Origin: Chlorella sorokiniana | Taxonomy: Eukaryota; Chlorophyta; Trebouxiophyceae; Chlorellales; Chlorellaceae | Length of the DNA: 64,000 nucleotides | Reading direction: 5' to 3' | Assembly (NCBI GenBank): GCA_025917655.1 | Contig: CP084610.1 | Span: 1,798,001 to 1,862,000 of the forward strand | Shown: positions 23,474-34,971 of the stretch, piece by piece | Layout of the letters: each line of letters starts with the position of its first letter | Position numbering within the stretch: position 1 is the stretch's first letter | The notes under the pieces: model-generated | The model's database searches: none | What the model was told of the DNA's origin: nothing | Seen by the model: the letters and a program-made list of their open reading frames with translations, nothing else | Position numbers and translations under genes: made by a program

Positions 23474-24926
23474 ATGACTTGTTTCGCTGCCCGGCCCTCA
23501 GCCTGGAGGGCCTCGGCACCCGGTTTGACGGACAGCGCATTCCACCAGCGGGCCACCACGGCCTTCACCCCAGCGCGGCGGCGGCGCCCGCCCGCCGTCC
23601 TGCCGCCTTCCGTCTGGTGGCCCAGGCCGCCGCCCGGCACCTTGGAAGGCCAACGCCCGGTGGCCCCCGGCCAGGAGCTCACGTGAGAGCAGGCTGCCCA
23701 GCTCGCTCAAGTTGCCTGCTGCATCTGGCCGCCCTGTGCCACGGCCCTCTGCGGCAGCTAGATCTCAACCGCCGCTCAACTCCTGTGCCCACCCCTCTCT
23801 GCCCTCTGCCCTGCCCTGCTGCCCCTCCACCAGGCTTGAGCTGCCCACCCGGGACGTGCAGCAGTCTGTGGAGCTGCTGGCGCTGCCGCGGGGCGGGGCA
23901 AGGTAATCGTGGTGGCGCTCGTGGACCCGCGCTCGGAGGCGGCGGCGGCGGGCGTGGCGGCAGGGCAGCAGGTGCAAGGGGGTGTGCTGGGGAAGGAGGG
24001 GGGGGGGGACGTAAGTGTAGATGTCATGGAGTGTGTGTGGAGTGCAGTATGCGGAGGGTCCGCTGGGTGACGCTGGTGGGATTGCCAGCGCCGAATGTTG
24101 CGATGCGCCTGCTCGGCTGACAGCCCTGCAACCCACCGGCCAATGCGCCCCGCCTGTCCGTTCAAAGTAGCGCTGCACCGTTCTGCAGTTTCATCCAGCT
24201 GACCTCCGCTATTGACCATCGAATCCTGCAGTTTACACAGCAGCGCAACTGTGCCCCCCTCCTCCCGCCCCGCCCAGGTGCTGGCCATTAGCGACCCGAT
24301 CCGGGCGGGCGACCTCTGGGAGCTGGACGGCAAGTCTGCGCTCAAGTACGTGCAGCAGGCGATCCGCGGCCGCGGGCTGGACAGCCTCACGCTGCGGCTC
24401 ACCGCCGGCCCGGCCCCCGAGTACGAGCGGCTGGTGGCGGGCATGGCGGGCGGCGGCGACGCGGATGCGGATGCGGGCTCTGGCGGGTCCGACCTGCAGC
24501 GCCAGCTGCAGCGCCTGCAGCAGGCCGCCAAGGAGCAGGACCGAGCGCTGCAGGAGGCGCGTCTGGCCAAGCGGGCCGAGGCCATCGCAGAGGGGGTGAG
24601 GAGCCTGCCTGCCTGCGCTGCCCGCATGTCCAAGCGTGGATGCAGACATGCAACCCAAAACGCACGTGCCCCTTGCTGCGCGGGCAAACGGCCAGCTGCT
24701 GAGCGCCAGCGGGCCCAAGCACACCCACGTCAAGCGTTCGTATCGCTCTCGATCACCTTCTGCTCACTTGCGCTCTCCTCCCCACGTGCCCCCGCAGCGC
24801 GCCAAGCTGGAACGCGACACCGACTCGCCGCCGGTGCTGGCGGGGCCCGCCCTGGGTGCCGGCCTGTTCATGCTGCTGCCCCTCACCATCGTCGTGGCGG
24901 CGCTGGCGAGCGGCTACCTGAAGTGA
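23474..24926 (+). CDS. PDZ-domain, coiled-coil, tail-anchored protein, probably plastid
   Basis: Function unknown. The ATG at 23474 starts a Ser/Arg/Pro-rich, acid-poor leader of about 68 residues (MTCFAARPSAWRASAPGLTD) that looks like a plastid transit peptide. The next exon reads RLELPTRDVQQSVELLALPR, then GGGKVIVVALVDPRSEAAAA once a missing G at 23895-23898 is restored. GVAAGQQVLAISDPIRAGDL follows, then WELDGKSALKYVQQAIRG and LDSLTLRL. The order of an xxGV-x(n)-GD-like turn and a terminal LTLRL strand is that of a PDZ fold. After it come an acidic linker, a Gln/Leu-rich coiled coil (LQRQLQRLQQAAKEQDRALQ), and a C-terminal hydrophobic helix (GLFMLLPLTIVVAALASGYL) ending in K and TGA at 24924-24926. 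The family resembles plant thylakoid PDZ proteins, but I cannot name an orthologue. Confidence 0.72.
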
Positions 24927-25708
24927 CGGGCGCGGATGCCGCCGCTCGGCAGGGCGCCAGACCATAAATCAGACTGTGAACCGCTTGAAGCTGAACGATC
25001 CGCTGCCCTTTCATGCCTTGCCGCTGCCTGAGTTAGAATTCCCTCTTGTACATTCCTGCTGCATCCTTGTTGCCCGGGCAGTACCCCCGTTGTATCAAAC
25101 ATCATTGAGCACTGCTGCGAGGCAGCTGGATACGGCGCCGCCGCCAGCGGCTCGGCTCCCCTGCAGTTGGCCAGGCAGGGAGGGCCACTTGGTGCTGTGG
25201 CAGATGTTGAGGTACCCACGCAGTTGCTGTGCGGTTGAAAATTGGCTGCTTGAGTGACGGTAGCGCATCCTTACAGATCGGGAGGAATGAACAGGCGAAA
25301 CTATGGTGATGCAACAGGCGCCCCCGCCCCCTGCACCGCCAGCACCAGCCGGCTGCTTTGGGGGTGGGACGGACGGCATGTGGAGACCAATTGGGTCAGC
25401 ACCAACGAGCAATGAGAGCAGGGACAGTCATGGAATCAAGCGGCGGCGAAAAGCAAAAGGTGGGGTGGCATACGGGGGCATGGGGGTTGGTTGGGAATGC
25501 AAGGTAGGCGGGATGCTGTGCCGGTCAGTATGGGGGTGGCTTGGGTGGGGCGGAAAGCGAAGTGGAGGGGATTGGGGCAGCAGCGAGCAATGGCAGCCGC
25601 ATTGCAGGAGTAAGGAAAGGGAGCAGCAAGGAGTCCAGGCTAAGGCATCAGCTGGCTGGGCTGCCATGCTTTGCAAGGCAGCCGAGCACGCGGTGTGGCG
25701 CCGCCACA
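24927..25708. other. Convergent intergenic region
   Basis: About 780 bases between the stops of the PDZ gene and the LRR gene. It presumably holds both 3' UTRs. No gene or structured RNA is recognised. Confidence 0.5.
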
Positions 25709-28700
25709 TCACTTCTTCAGGCCTGCGGGCTTGAAGGAAAGGTTGGTGGCGCGGGTGGTGCCGCTCTGCGACGCAAACAGCGGGTTCTGGCCGCCCTCCT
25801 CCTCCTCCTCCTCGCCGCCGCCCGCCAGCGGGTTGGAGAAGGGCTGTCCGCGGCTGCTGCTGGGCACGGCGGCGGCGGCATCGCCCGCGCCCTCGCCGTA
25901 CGTGCCGCCGATGCTGCCTGCCGAGGCGTAGATGTCGTCGCCAGCTGTCGGCGAGGCAGCCTGGTACACTGGGTTGGCCATGGCGCCAGAAGCGTCCACC
26001 GCCTGCAAGGGGGCCGGGTGAGCGGAGGAAGGAAGCTGTGAGGCACACGCGTCCGGCAAGCGACGGCTGCGGTGCGAGGGCCGGCAGCGCGCTGTCCCCA
26101 CCCCAACGTTGCTCCAAGCTGCTGAGGCACTGCTGGCGCACCGCTGCCGCCGCTGGTGCCACGACACAGGCGCTGCTGCCGCCCGACACCCCAACGCCCC
26201 CATTCTATAAATCTTCCATTGTATCAACACCATTCTATCGTGGGATCCCCCACCAGCCCACCTCGTCATCCGAGGAGATGTTGAGGTCCTGAGTGAATAT
26301 GGGGTTGGATTGCACGCCCTCCTGGGCAGACTCCTGCAACAAGGTGGGTGGGTGTGGGCGTGCGTGCAAGTCAGTCAGTCTGCCTGTGTGTGAGTGGGGG
26401 GGGTGGGGGGGAGGAGGGCGAGGGGGTGCAGCGCCGACGGGCGCGGCTGGCCCGAAACGCCTGCGCGCAGTGCCTCGACTGGTTCGCGCTCCCACCATCG
26501 CAGCGAGCAGCGGCGGGCTAGGCTGCGGGCGCGCGGCCGGGCGCGGCGGCGGCGGGCGGCAGCTTTGCTTCAGGCGAGAAGACGATCGAGGCGCACCGAG
26601 CGAGAGCGCGCCGACATCTGGGAGGCCTGCTGGCTGACCGCGTCGCGCGACGGCAGCGGCAGCACCGCGCCGCCGTACGCCCCCGCCTCGTCGGGCGCGC
26701 TGAGCGCGCTCTGGTTGGTCTCATACAGCGGGTTGGCGTCGCCGCCGGCGCCCACGTCCTGCATGGAGAGGGCGGAGTGGGGGCCGGTTTTGAGGGCCCG
26801 CAAAGTCTGGGGCCACAGCTGGGAGAAGAGGAAGTGGGCGGCCGGCGTGCTTCGCCAGCCAGCCAGCCAGCAGAGGGGACGGTTGCGGCCAGGGGGAGCG
26901 GAGCGCGCGCCCCAGCACGGTGGCAACAGACATCAATACAGCAAATTGAGCCAGCCAGCAGCAAGAGGGGCGCGCCTGGGAGGCCAGGATGTCGTCGCCG
27001 CGGAACATGTCGTTCTTGAACTCGCGAGCGCCGCCGGCAGCGGCGCCGCCGTAGGTCTGCCCGGCGGCCACGGGGACTCTGCGGGCGTGGGAAAGGAGCG
27101 GCGTGTGTGTGAGCCGCTGGGTGGAGTGTTTTGTCCAGAGAGGAGGAAGCGGAGCAGTTAAGACGTTATGAACGGAGGGTTGAGGGGTGGGCGGAAGAGC
27201 GACGTAGCCAAACCGCACGCGCACCGTCGCCGCCAAAGATGGGGTTGGCGGCTCCGCCCTCCTCGTCGTCGCCGCCGCCGAACGCTGCATTGGCAAAGGT
27301 GGCGTCGCCGCGCGTCTTGACCTGGCCCAGCGCCGTCGGCGAGTCGTCGCCGCCGCCAAACAGCGGGTTGCCGCCGGCGACGCCGCCGTCCTCCATGCCA
27401 AACATGGGGTTTTCGGCGGAGGTGTCGCCCTTGCCGGCCTGCGCGGCGCCGTAGGCGCCGCCCGCCGCAGCGGCGGCGGCGCCGCCCGCAAACAGCGGGT
27501 TGCCGCCGCCCTCGGCCTGCTCGGAGCCGAAGAACTCGTTGCCGTAGGTGCTGACCTGGCAGGAGGAAAGCGCGGCCAATCGGGGTTGTGAAGCCCGGCC
27601 CGGCTCATTGACGGTGGAGGCAGGACACAGCGAGCCGCGCTCAAGCCGAGCCTCAGCCCGGCTTCAGGGCAGCTAGTTCAAGGCTGGCTGGAGCGGGGGC
27701 CCGTGCTGTTATGGTAGTTTGGTGCCCACCTTGTCGCGGCCCTTGCCGCCCTTGGGGTCTGGCAGGCCAGCCTCCTGGTCCTCAAAGGCGGCGTTGCCCG
27801 AAGAGAACATCGGGTCGCCCTTCTGGGGGGCTCGGCGCCGCTGTTCTTCTTCTTGCGCATGTAAATGTACGCGCCCGCGCCTGCAGGAGCAAACAGATGG
27901 AAGGAAGGGCGGCGGATGAAAGGAAGGACGGGCGGCCGGCGATACCGCTCTGCTGCGGCAGCTGGCGGGGTGCTGGGGGAAGAGGGGTGGGGATCCAGCA
28001 CATGCCTGGCGGCCCCTGCCTGGCGGGGGGAAGCCAGGTTGCAGCGGCAGTGCACTGGCTGCGCGTTTTGCCCCTCTCCCCCAAACACACGAAGGAAGAA
28101 ACACCTCAGGCCAGCCCGGCAGCGGCAGCGAGGCGGCAGCGGCAGCGCACCCAGCGCAGCCACGCCGACGGCAGCGCCGACCGCGATGCCCACGATGGCC
28201 CCCGTGGACAGGCCGCCGCCAGAGGAGTCAGGGGCGGGAGCGGGCGGGGCGGCGTTGTTGTTGGTGACGTAAGACACGGAGCCAGGCACCAGCTCCAGCC
28301 CCAGCTCCCGAAGCCGCTCCGCCAGCGAGCCGTCGGCGACGGCGGCGGCCACCGCGGACTGCACGCTCTGCACACAAGGGGGCGGGGCGGGCGCGACACG
28401 CAACGTATCTGTCAGTGTTTGTAGTCCTTATGTAGTGGGCGTTTGTGTGCGCTGAGGGATGTGTGTTTCGCCCAGGCAGCCTGCATCACGCTGCCGCCAC
28501 AGCTGCTCAGCCAAGAAGAACAGCGGCACGACCCTTGCTCGCTGCGCAGGAGGCGGCTGCAGGCCTGCCGGCCTGGCGCAGCTCGCTGCAGCCTGCTGCA
28601 GCACGTGCGGCGCACGCACCTCCGGCGTGTCGCTAGAAACGGTGCTGGTGATCTCGGCCGTGCCCGCCTGCATCAGCCGGCGCGCGCGCCGCCGCCGCCG

Positions 28701-31564
28701 CCGTCGAGTCGATGTAATCTGCGCACTGGCCGGCCACTTGGGACATGACCTCGTTGTAGCGTGAGTTGAGGGGCTCGGAGTTGATCTCAGCCACCGTGGC
28801 GCCTGCGGGAAAGAGGTGGTTGTCGTCGGGGGGGCAGAAAGAGAGTCAAGGACGGGGCAAAGAGCGCGGTTCGAGGTGTGTGGGCCAGGGAACGGAGCGA
28901 CGGAGATGGAGGTGCCGAGGAGGGGCCCAGATGGGCTGGCGGCAGCCGCGCGTCGCACCTGTCACCCGCAGAATGATCTGCTCGTTGCTGGCGGGGCGGC
29001 CGCTGGCGGGGACGCACTGGATGGTGACGGGGCCGGCGGCGGAGAGGGCACGGGGCGGGGCTGGGCACAGGGACTGGGGCGGGCGGCGGCGACACCAGCA
29101 CAGGTGGCGGCTGGGAGGGTTCGGGGCTGGGGGCGGGGGCGACTCCAGCGGCGCGGGGCTGGGCGGCGGGGAGGCGACTCCAGCGGCGCGGGGCTGGGCG
29201 GCGGGGGAGGCGACTCCAGCGGCGCGGGGCTGGGCGGCGGGGAGGCGACTCCAGCGGTGCGGGGCTGGGCGGCGGGGGAGGCGAGTCCAGCGGCGCGGGG
29301 CTGGGGGGTGATGGAACCGGTGCTGGCGGCGGAGGGGATGGCACCGGGACGGGTGCAGGGGAGGTGAGGGCACCAAAACCGGTGCAGGGGGCGGAGGGAT
29401 GGCACCAGGACGGGTGCAGGGGGCGGAGGGGATGGCACCAAAACCGGTGCAGGGGGCGGAGGGGATGGCACCAGGACGGGTGCAGGGGGCGGCGGCGAGG
29501 GCACCAGAACCGGCGCTGGCGGCGGCGGCGAGGCCGCGGGCAGCGGCGCGGGCGAGGGCGGCCCGAAGATAGGGTAGTCGGGGCTGATTCCGGGCAGCGG
29601 CGGCGAGGGGCCGTCGCAGGGGCCGTAGAGCAGCGCCGGTGCGATCGCCACGTTGGGGCTGGCGCTGCACATGGCCGGGTTGTTGGCCACCGACAGCGCG
29701 TCCAGCGCAATCATGCCGCTCCAGCCGGCCGGCACCGTCCCCGCCAGCTGGTTGCCCTGTAGGTCGGCGGCCTGCAGGTTGGCCAGAGCCCCACGACGCC
29801 GGCAGGTCGCCCGAAACAGCGTTGTTGGACAGGTCCAGGCCTTGCAGCTGCGACAGCGCGCTCCACGAGTCGGGAAGCACGCCTGCGAGGCAGATGGATG
29901 GGGGTTAGGAGGGGTGGTGAGGTGAGAAGAGCGCATGCACGTGCGGGTGTACTTGGAGGGCAGGAGGGGTGGAAAGAGGCGGGCCGGCGAGGCGGCGAAG
30001 CCGGGCGCGCTCCTCGGTCCCCCGGCCCGGCTGCATGTGGCGGCGACGTGCACCTCCCGCACGGCCCGCGGCTGCGCTCACCCTCAAAGTTGTTGTTCCC
30101 CAGGGAGATGAACTGGATGGTGGTCAGCGCGCTCATTTGGGGGGGCAGGAAGCCGCTGCGGCACAAGGAAAGGCGGGGGAGGCGGGGGCCAGCGGGCGTG
30201 GCGTCAGCGGTTCGCAGCCTTGCATGTGCCGCTGCCACGCCCGTCGTGCCCAACTGCTGCGCGGCCGGCGGCCGGTGCTGCCAGCACGGCACGGAGGGTG
30301 GGCGGTCCAGTCTCGCCAGCCACACCAACAGGCTGCGTTCAGCACGCGGCTGAGGATGGCGGCGTGTTCTGCTGACCAACCACAATGCAACCCAGCGTGC
30401 CTCTAGCACCGCCCCACCTGAGCTCGTTGCCGAACAGGTTCAGGTTCTGGAGGGTGTTCAGGGAGCCCCAAAGCTCCTCATCCAGCGGAAGCTGGCCAGT
30501 CAGGCCCTGCAGAAGGATGGGGGGCGGGCAGCCGCGAGGCGTTGAGCGGCGGCATGGGCTGGGCAGCGCGGCATGCAGGCAAGCGAGCGCGGGGTGAGCA
30601 CTCTCCGCCCCGCGCTGCGCTGCGCTGCGCTGCGCAACCGGTACAGCACTGCCTGGCTCCTCCCGTCGCTGGGCCAGGCTGCCAGCCTCCGGGGTCCTAT
30701 GGGCGGGCTCTGGGCCCCGTCGCCGGCTGGCAACCATGCGAGGCATCCCACAGGCGCAGCGCCGCCGCCGCTGCAACAGTGCAGCGCGAGGGAGAGCGCG
30801 CTCCCCACCTTGTCCATCAGGGTGATCTCCTGCACCAAGCCCTGGGCATTGCAGGTGATGCCCTCCCATTGGGTGCACACATCGGTGGCGGGGCTCCAGT
30901 TGAGGATGCCTGCTGGGTCGATGGCTGCCTGAAGCAGCAGCAGGTTTGCCCTCTGCGAGGCAGGCGTGGGCGCCGCGCCTGCGGGGGGCCGAAGCGGGGC
31001 AGGCAAAGCGGCAGGTTGGCAGGCGACGGCTGGAGCGGCCGTGAGCACCCAATGGCAAGCCAGAGCAGCGACCGTGAGAAGGATAAGATGGGGGCGGGCA
31101 GGAGGTCAGCTGGGTGCTGGCCCCGCCTGCTGCCAACCTTGCTGCCGGCCAGCAGGGCTGCCTGCATCCCTTGCTTTCCGAGCCCATGCCTCTGGTGCTG
31201 CCGTTGCTGACCAGTTGACACAGCATATTTCTTGCCGACATGCACCGCAAGGCTGGCGCGCCCGCGTGCATGGCCATCATGGCCGAGCTCAGGACTGTGC
31301 TTGTATGGGCGGTTTCAGCGGCTGCCTCCTGCTCGTGACTGCGCTGAGTCTGTGCTGGCTAGACGGGGCTGGCAGGCTGCACTGCTGCGCATGGCATTGC
31401 CCTGGCCCACGCAGCTTGGCGGAATGCAGACACTCCGGCATACCCACGTGTGCAGCCCAAGCAGCACAAGCCAACAACGGGTTCGCCACGGCTTCCCCCT
31501 CACCCTGCGCCGCACAGCCTGCCGCTAACGCCAGGCACAGCGCAGCGATACACGCGCGTCGCAT
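25709..31564 (-). CDS. Secreted LRR / proline-rich / single-TM protein with a tail of repeated NPxF/Y motifs
   Basis: Receptor-like protein, role unknown. The ATG at 31564 starts a signal peptide (MRRACIAALCLALAAGCAAQ). An LRRNT_2-like cap follows (ANLLLLQAAIDPAGILNWSP, CTQWEGITC). Plant-type LRRs come next: GLTGQLPLDEELWGSLNTLQ, LNLFGNEL, SGFLPPQMSALTTIQFISLG, VLPDSWSALSQLQGLDLSNN and LQAADLQGNQLAGTVPAGW. A Pro-rich stalk of 33- and 36-base repeats follows (PPPPAPVLVPSP, SPPPPPSPAPLE), then an ectodomain piece (EINSEPLNSRYNEVMSQVAS, ITSTVSSDTPEV, GSVSYVTNNN). One TM helix ([18 protein letters not shown]) is followed by MRKKKN. The predicted cytoplasmic tail carries eight NPx(F/Y) motifs plus degenerate NPLA and DPMF, and ends KPAGLKK. 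One-base losses occur at 29789-29792 and 27825-27830. No kinase domain is present. Confidence 0.8.
25775..27816 (-). other. Cluster of NPx(F/Y) tail motifs
   Basis: NPLF at 25775-25786, NPVY at 25964-25975, NPIF at 26295-26306, NPLY at 26723-26734, NPIF at 27235-27246, NPLF at 27358-27369, NPMF at 27400-27411 and NPLF at 27490-27501. Degenerate copies are NPLA near 25823 and DPMF at 27805-27816. They lie in separate exons, mostly flanked by Gly, Ala and acidic residues. Confidence 0.85.
29141..29320 (-). repeat. 36-base minisatellite encoding SPPPPPSPAPLE
   Basis: Four full units and one partial unit. Unit lengths alternate 35, 36, 35 and 36 bases. The only length difference is a G run of four or five, so two of the four units throw the reading frame. 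Confidence 0.93.
29338..29520 (-). repeat. 33-base minisatellite encoding PPPPAPVLVPS
   Basis: About five units that read PPPPAPVLVPS on the minus strand. At least one unit is 32 bases because a G run is one base shorter. It forms the rest of the proline-rich stalk of the LRR protein. Confidence 0.9.
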
Positions 31565-32204
31565 CGTCCCGCGGCTAGGTGACAACGCCCCGGCGGGCGA
31601 GATGATCCAGGCTCCCTGCTTCCTGCACGAGGTCGCGAGATCTTCGAGCGCATGTGAGATGGCAAGCCGGCGCAAAGCTACAGCTCCAACAACTGACGGT
31701 AGTGAAATAATCGACGTGGAGCAAGGAGAGGCTGCCATGTTTGACGCCCATGCAGGCCACATCTGCCAAAAGCTGGCTCCGGAGGGCCCGGCCTCACATG
31801 GAACCCGCCTGGCCACGCTACCCGGCTGTGAACAAGCGCACCTCAGGCACTCCGAAGACGAACACAGACAAGCGCTGCCCAACCTCGGCGCTGCTGCACC
31901 GCTCGAAGGGGGAGATTGTGGAACCTGCAAGACTGCCTAACGCTGTCTTAGGAACTCGAGGAGGTTGAAATTTGCTGCAAATGTTGTGGCGAGCGTTGCA
32001 AGTCGGCCAATGTGCCCACGCGCTCGACCTGCAATACTACCTGCAGTACAGTCTGGGTGGGCCCATAGGGAAAGGCGCATTACCCATGCTGGCCGATCAT
32101 TGGACAAAAACGACATGCCCGTAAGACTGGTGCGCGCCCCACAGAGCCCGTCTCCCTAGTGGCTCAACACAAGGCAAGCGCAGTGGGCAGACCCAGCGCA
32201 GTGG
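31565..32204. other. Intergenic region
   Basis: Upstream of both the LRR gene (minus) and the first F-box unit (plus). The sequence is less GC-rich around 31670-32100. No conserved protein, RNA gene or clear promoter motif was seen. Confidence 0.45.
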
Positions 32205-32689
32205 GCTGCTGCCGCTGTCTGGATGAAATGGCCTGCAGTCCGAGCATTGATTGAAACCTGGAATTATTTTCACATGGGTGAGCCAAGGGGTCCAATCGGA
32301 TGGGACAGGCTGAGAGGTTGGCATTGACAGCCTGTGCTACCTATCGGCAACCGGCCACGTTTGGGCATTTCACAGCCTCTTTGCCTCGCCCTGTATCTCC
32401 CTACCTCCTCCCTGCCTCCTCTCAGTTATTGTCTCAGGTCACTCAGATTTGTAGACTACAGCCACCATCACACCGCGCAAAGGTCGGCTCGCTGCGGCCG
32501 CCAGCGCAGCGTGCAGAGCAGCCGGTAGTGTCATGCGCTCTGGAGGTATGGCGTGAGCCGCAGTAACCCGCGTGCGCCTTAGTTGAGGATCAGTGCAAGA
32601 TTACTTTTAGTTGGACACATTTGGCACCGTAGCCGAAGCCCCGCCAGTCCAACAGGATTTTCAAAGTCTCCATTTTGCGCGCATCGCTC

Positions 32690-34435
32690 ATGGCATGCGT
32701 CAATGACTTGCCGGACGAGCTGCTTATAGTTCTGTTCGCGCACTGCGACTTGCACGAGAGGTGACCAAGTGCTGCTTGGGGCCCAGCGGCCCTGGGCTCA
32801 TTTCCCTCACTCAGCTGGGCCTGCAGGCTGGGCACGGGCTGTCCTGGCATTTGTTGTCTCCCCCTCCCTAACCCGCCGGATCTGATGCTTACCTGCCGCA
32901 GGCAGCGCACCCTGCGGCGCGTTTGCCGCCGCTGGGACGACTTGGTGCACAGCCCCGAGCTGCTGCGCATTGTGACGGCCAGGGTGCTGGAATCAGAGGG
33001 ATGGATGATGCGCATGACGGCTCTGACGGCTTGGATCTCGCTGCGGGCGGGGCGGCACGTCCAAGAGCTGGACCTCACCCTGCTCCCCCGCAGCGACTGC
33101 CCCGAGTCATTGGTGGAGCGCTGCAGGAGCATTCTCGCCGCCGCCGTGTTGGCCTGTGCCGACAGCCTGCTCGCGCTGCGGCTAAAGACGGGCTTCAGCT
33201 TCCCGTTGGATGGCTGGGTGCTGCACCTGGCCCGGCTGTGCCACCTGGCGGTGCTCCCAGACGACCCGGATGGCCTGCATCACGGCATCCCGCTGGTCTC
33301 TTTACACAACCTGACCGCCTTGCAAACGCTGGAGGTGCGCCGTGCTGCTCCCTGACGCAGAGGCAGTGGGGGCGCCGCGCGTTCCCCTTGCGCTCTACCC
33401 AAAAGTTTGGGGCGCCAGCACCCACATCAATCTGCTGCCCTGTGCTGAACCATAGATCGACGGCTCGCAGTCAGACGAAGAGATGGCGCGCCACGTCCAC
33501 CTGCCGTCATCGCTGACTGGCCTGGTCCTCCAGAACGACACGTCTCCGCAGCTGCCCCCGCAGGTGCTGCCATGCAGCCTGGCCCACGGATGCTGCAGCA
33601 GCTGCTCGTCCTGCAATTCATCATGCTGCACCCTCCCCAAGGTTCTTTCCGTGCCTAGCGTCGTGCTGTGTGTTGCGCCGCCCCGCCCGCAGGTGGGCCA
33701 GTGCACCAACTTGCGGTGCTTGGTGCTGCGGGCGTCGCTTATGAGCCCGAATGCTACGCGCCGTTGGCCAGCCTGGCCCCTAGCTTGACCCGGCTGGACG
33801 TGCTCCAACCAGGCAGCCTCCCTGGCTGCCTGTGCTCGCTCTCCTCCCTGCGTTGCCTGCGTTCCTTCACGCTGCGGAGCTGTGTGCCGCTGCTGGAGGA
33901 CGAATGCGAGGTGCTGGATGAGGCGCTGCTGCACCTGCCCGCGCTGCAGCACCTTCATATTGACTGCTGCCCCGGGCCGCCCCACACCCTCACCGCCCTC
34001 ACCGCCCTCACCAGCCTCTGCTTCACGATGTCAGAGCTCCCAGTCTGTATGTCGGAGCTCCTAGAGGGAACCCCCTTCCCCGCCGGAGCCTGGATGGCGG
34101 GCCTGCGTGTGCTGGTGGCACCGTGCTGGGAGCTGGCGGCCACCCTGCCTGCCCTGGAAGCCGCCACGCAGCTGCGCCACCTTTGCATCACTGAGACCCG
34201 GAGACACGAGCGCTTGATGCACGACATTGCGTGCTGGGCGGCCACCAGGCCCAACCTGCGGCGCCTGCTGGTGCCTGCGTACCATTTCAACGATGACCGG
34301 CTGGCGGCGGTGCGACAGCTGACCGGGCACGTGGCAGTGAGTGCAGCACACAGCGTGGAAGCTGAGCTGTTCCCTCTGCAGCCGGTCTGCCCGATCTGGC
34401 CAACAGCTGCGCAGCACATTCAGATCATCTGTTGA
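32690..34435 (+). CDS. F-box / leucine-rich protein, tandem copy 1
   Basis: Probable substrate-recognition subunit of an SCF ubiquitin ligase. The ATG at 32690 reads MACVNDLPDELLIVLFAHCD, then LHER across a GT-AG intron (donor at about 32760, acceptor at 32902) to QRTLRRVCRRWDDLVHSPEL: a complete F-box (LPDELL...CRRW). Diverged LRR-like strands follow: HVQELDLTLLPRSDCPESLV, LALRLKTGFSF, HLARLCHLAVLPDD, LTALQTLE, LPSSLTGLVLQNDTSPQLPP, TNLRCLVLR, LTRLDVLQP, LHLPALQHLHIDCC, LRVLVAPCWELAATLPALEA, ATQLRHLCI and NLRRLLVPAYHF. Frame is lost once at the GGG run 33730-33732, and one G restores LVLRGVAYEPE. Stop TGA at 34433-34435. Target unknown. Confidence 0.8.
33454..33710 (+). repeat. Identical exon-intron-exon block, copy 1
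   Basis: 257 bases that match 35762-36018 base for base by eye, including a whole intron. Flanking exons and the first intron of the two genes differ clearly. Confidence 0.9.
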
Positions 34436-34971
34436 CTCCTTTGTTGCTGTCAAAGCCGTTGCTGCCAGGCCCCTGGGGCTGCCAGGGCTGCTGTCTGCTG
34501 TCTGGGTGCGATGACCTGCAGTCTGAGCTTACATACTGTAGATGATTAAAACCATACCTAGCATATCTTTCAAGGGTGGGCAAAACATGCAGTGGATGGG
34601 CCAGCATGAGAGGGCATTGGCGGCTTGTCCTACGGATCGGCGGCCGGCCACATTCGGCCATGTCACAGCCTCTCCTACCTACCTTGCTTGCTACCTTCCT
34701 GCCTCTTCCCTGCCTCCTCATCACTTGTGTCCCAGGCGTCACACAGAACCAATTGTGTATGACAGCACCCATCACACTGGGCAAAGGTCGGCCCGCAGCG
34801 GCCGCCAGCGCAGCCGGTCGTGCCATGCGCTCTGGAGGTATGCAGTGAGCCGCAGTAACCTTAGTTGAAGTCATCGCAAGAACCTCTCGGCGTTGGACAC
34901 ATTTGCACCGAAGTCGCAGTCTCGCCAGTCCAACAGGAGTTTCAGGGGCCCCCATACTGCGCGCATCGCTC

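Larger units (their letters stand above)
32205..34435 (+). repeat. Tandem duplication, unit 1 (promoter plus F-box gene)
   Basis: Homologous to 34490-36708 over the upstream region, all exons and the introns. Similarity begins roughly at the CCTGCAGTC-like sequence near 32230 and runs to the stop. Boundaries are approximate because the ends are diverged. Confidence 0.85.
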
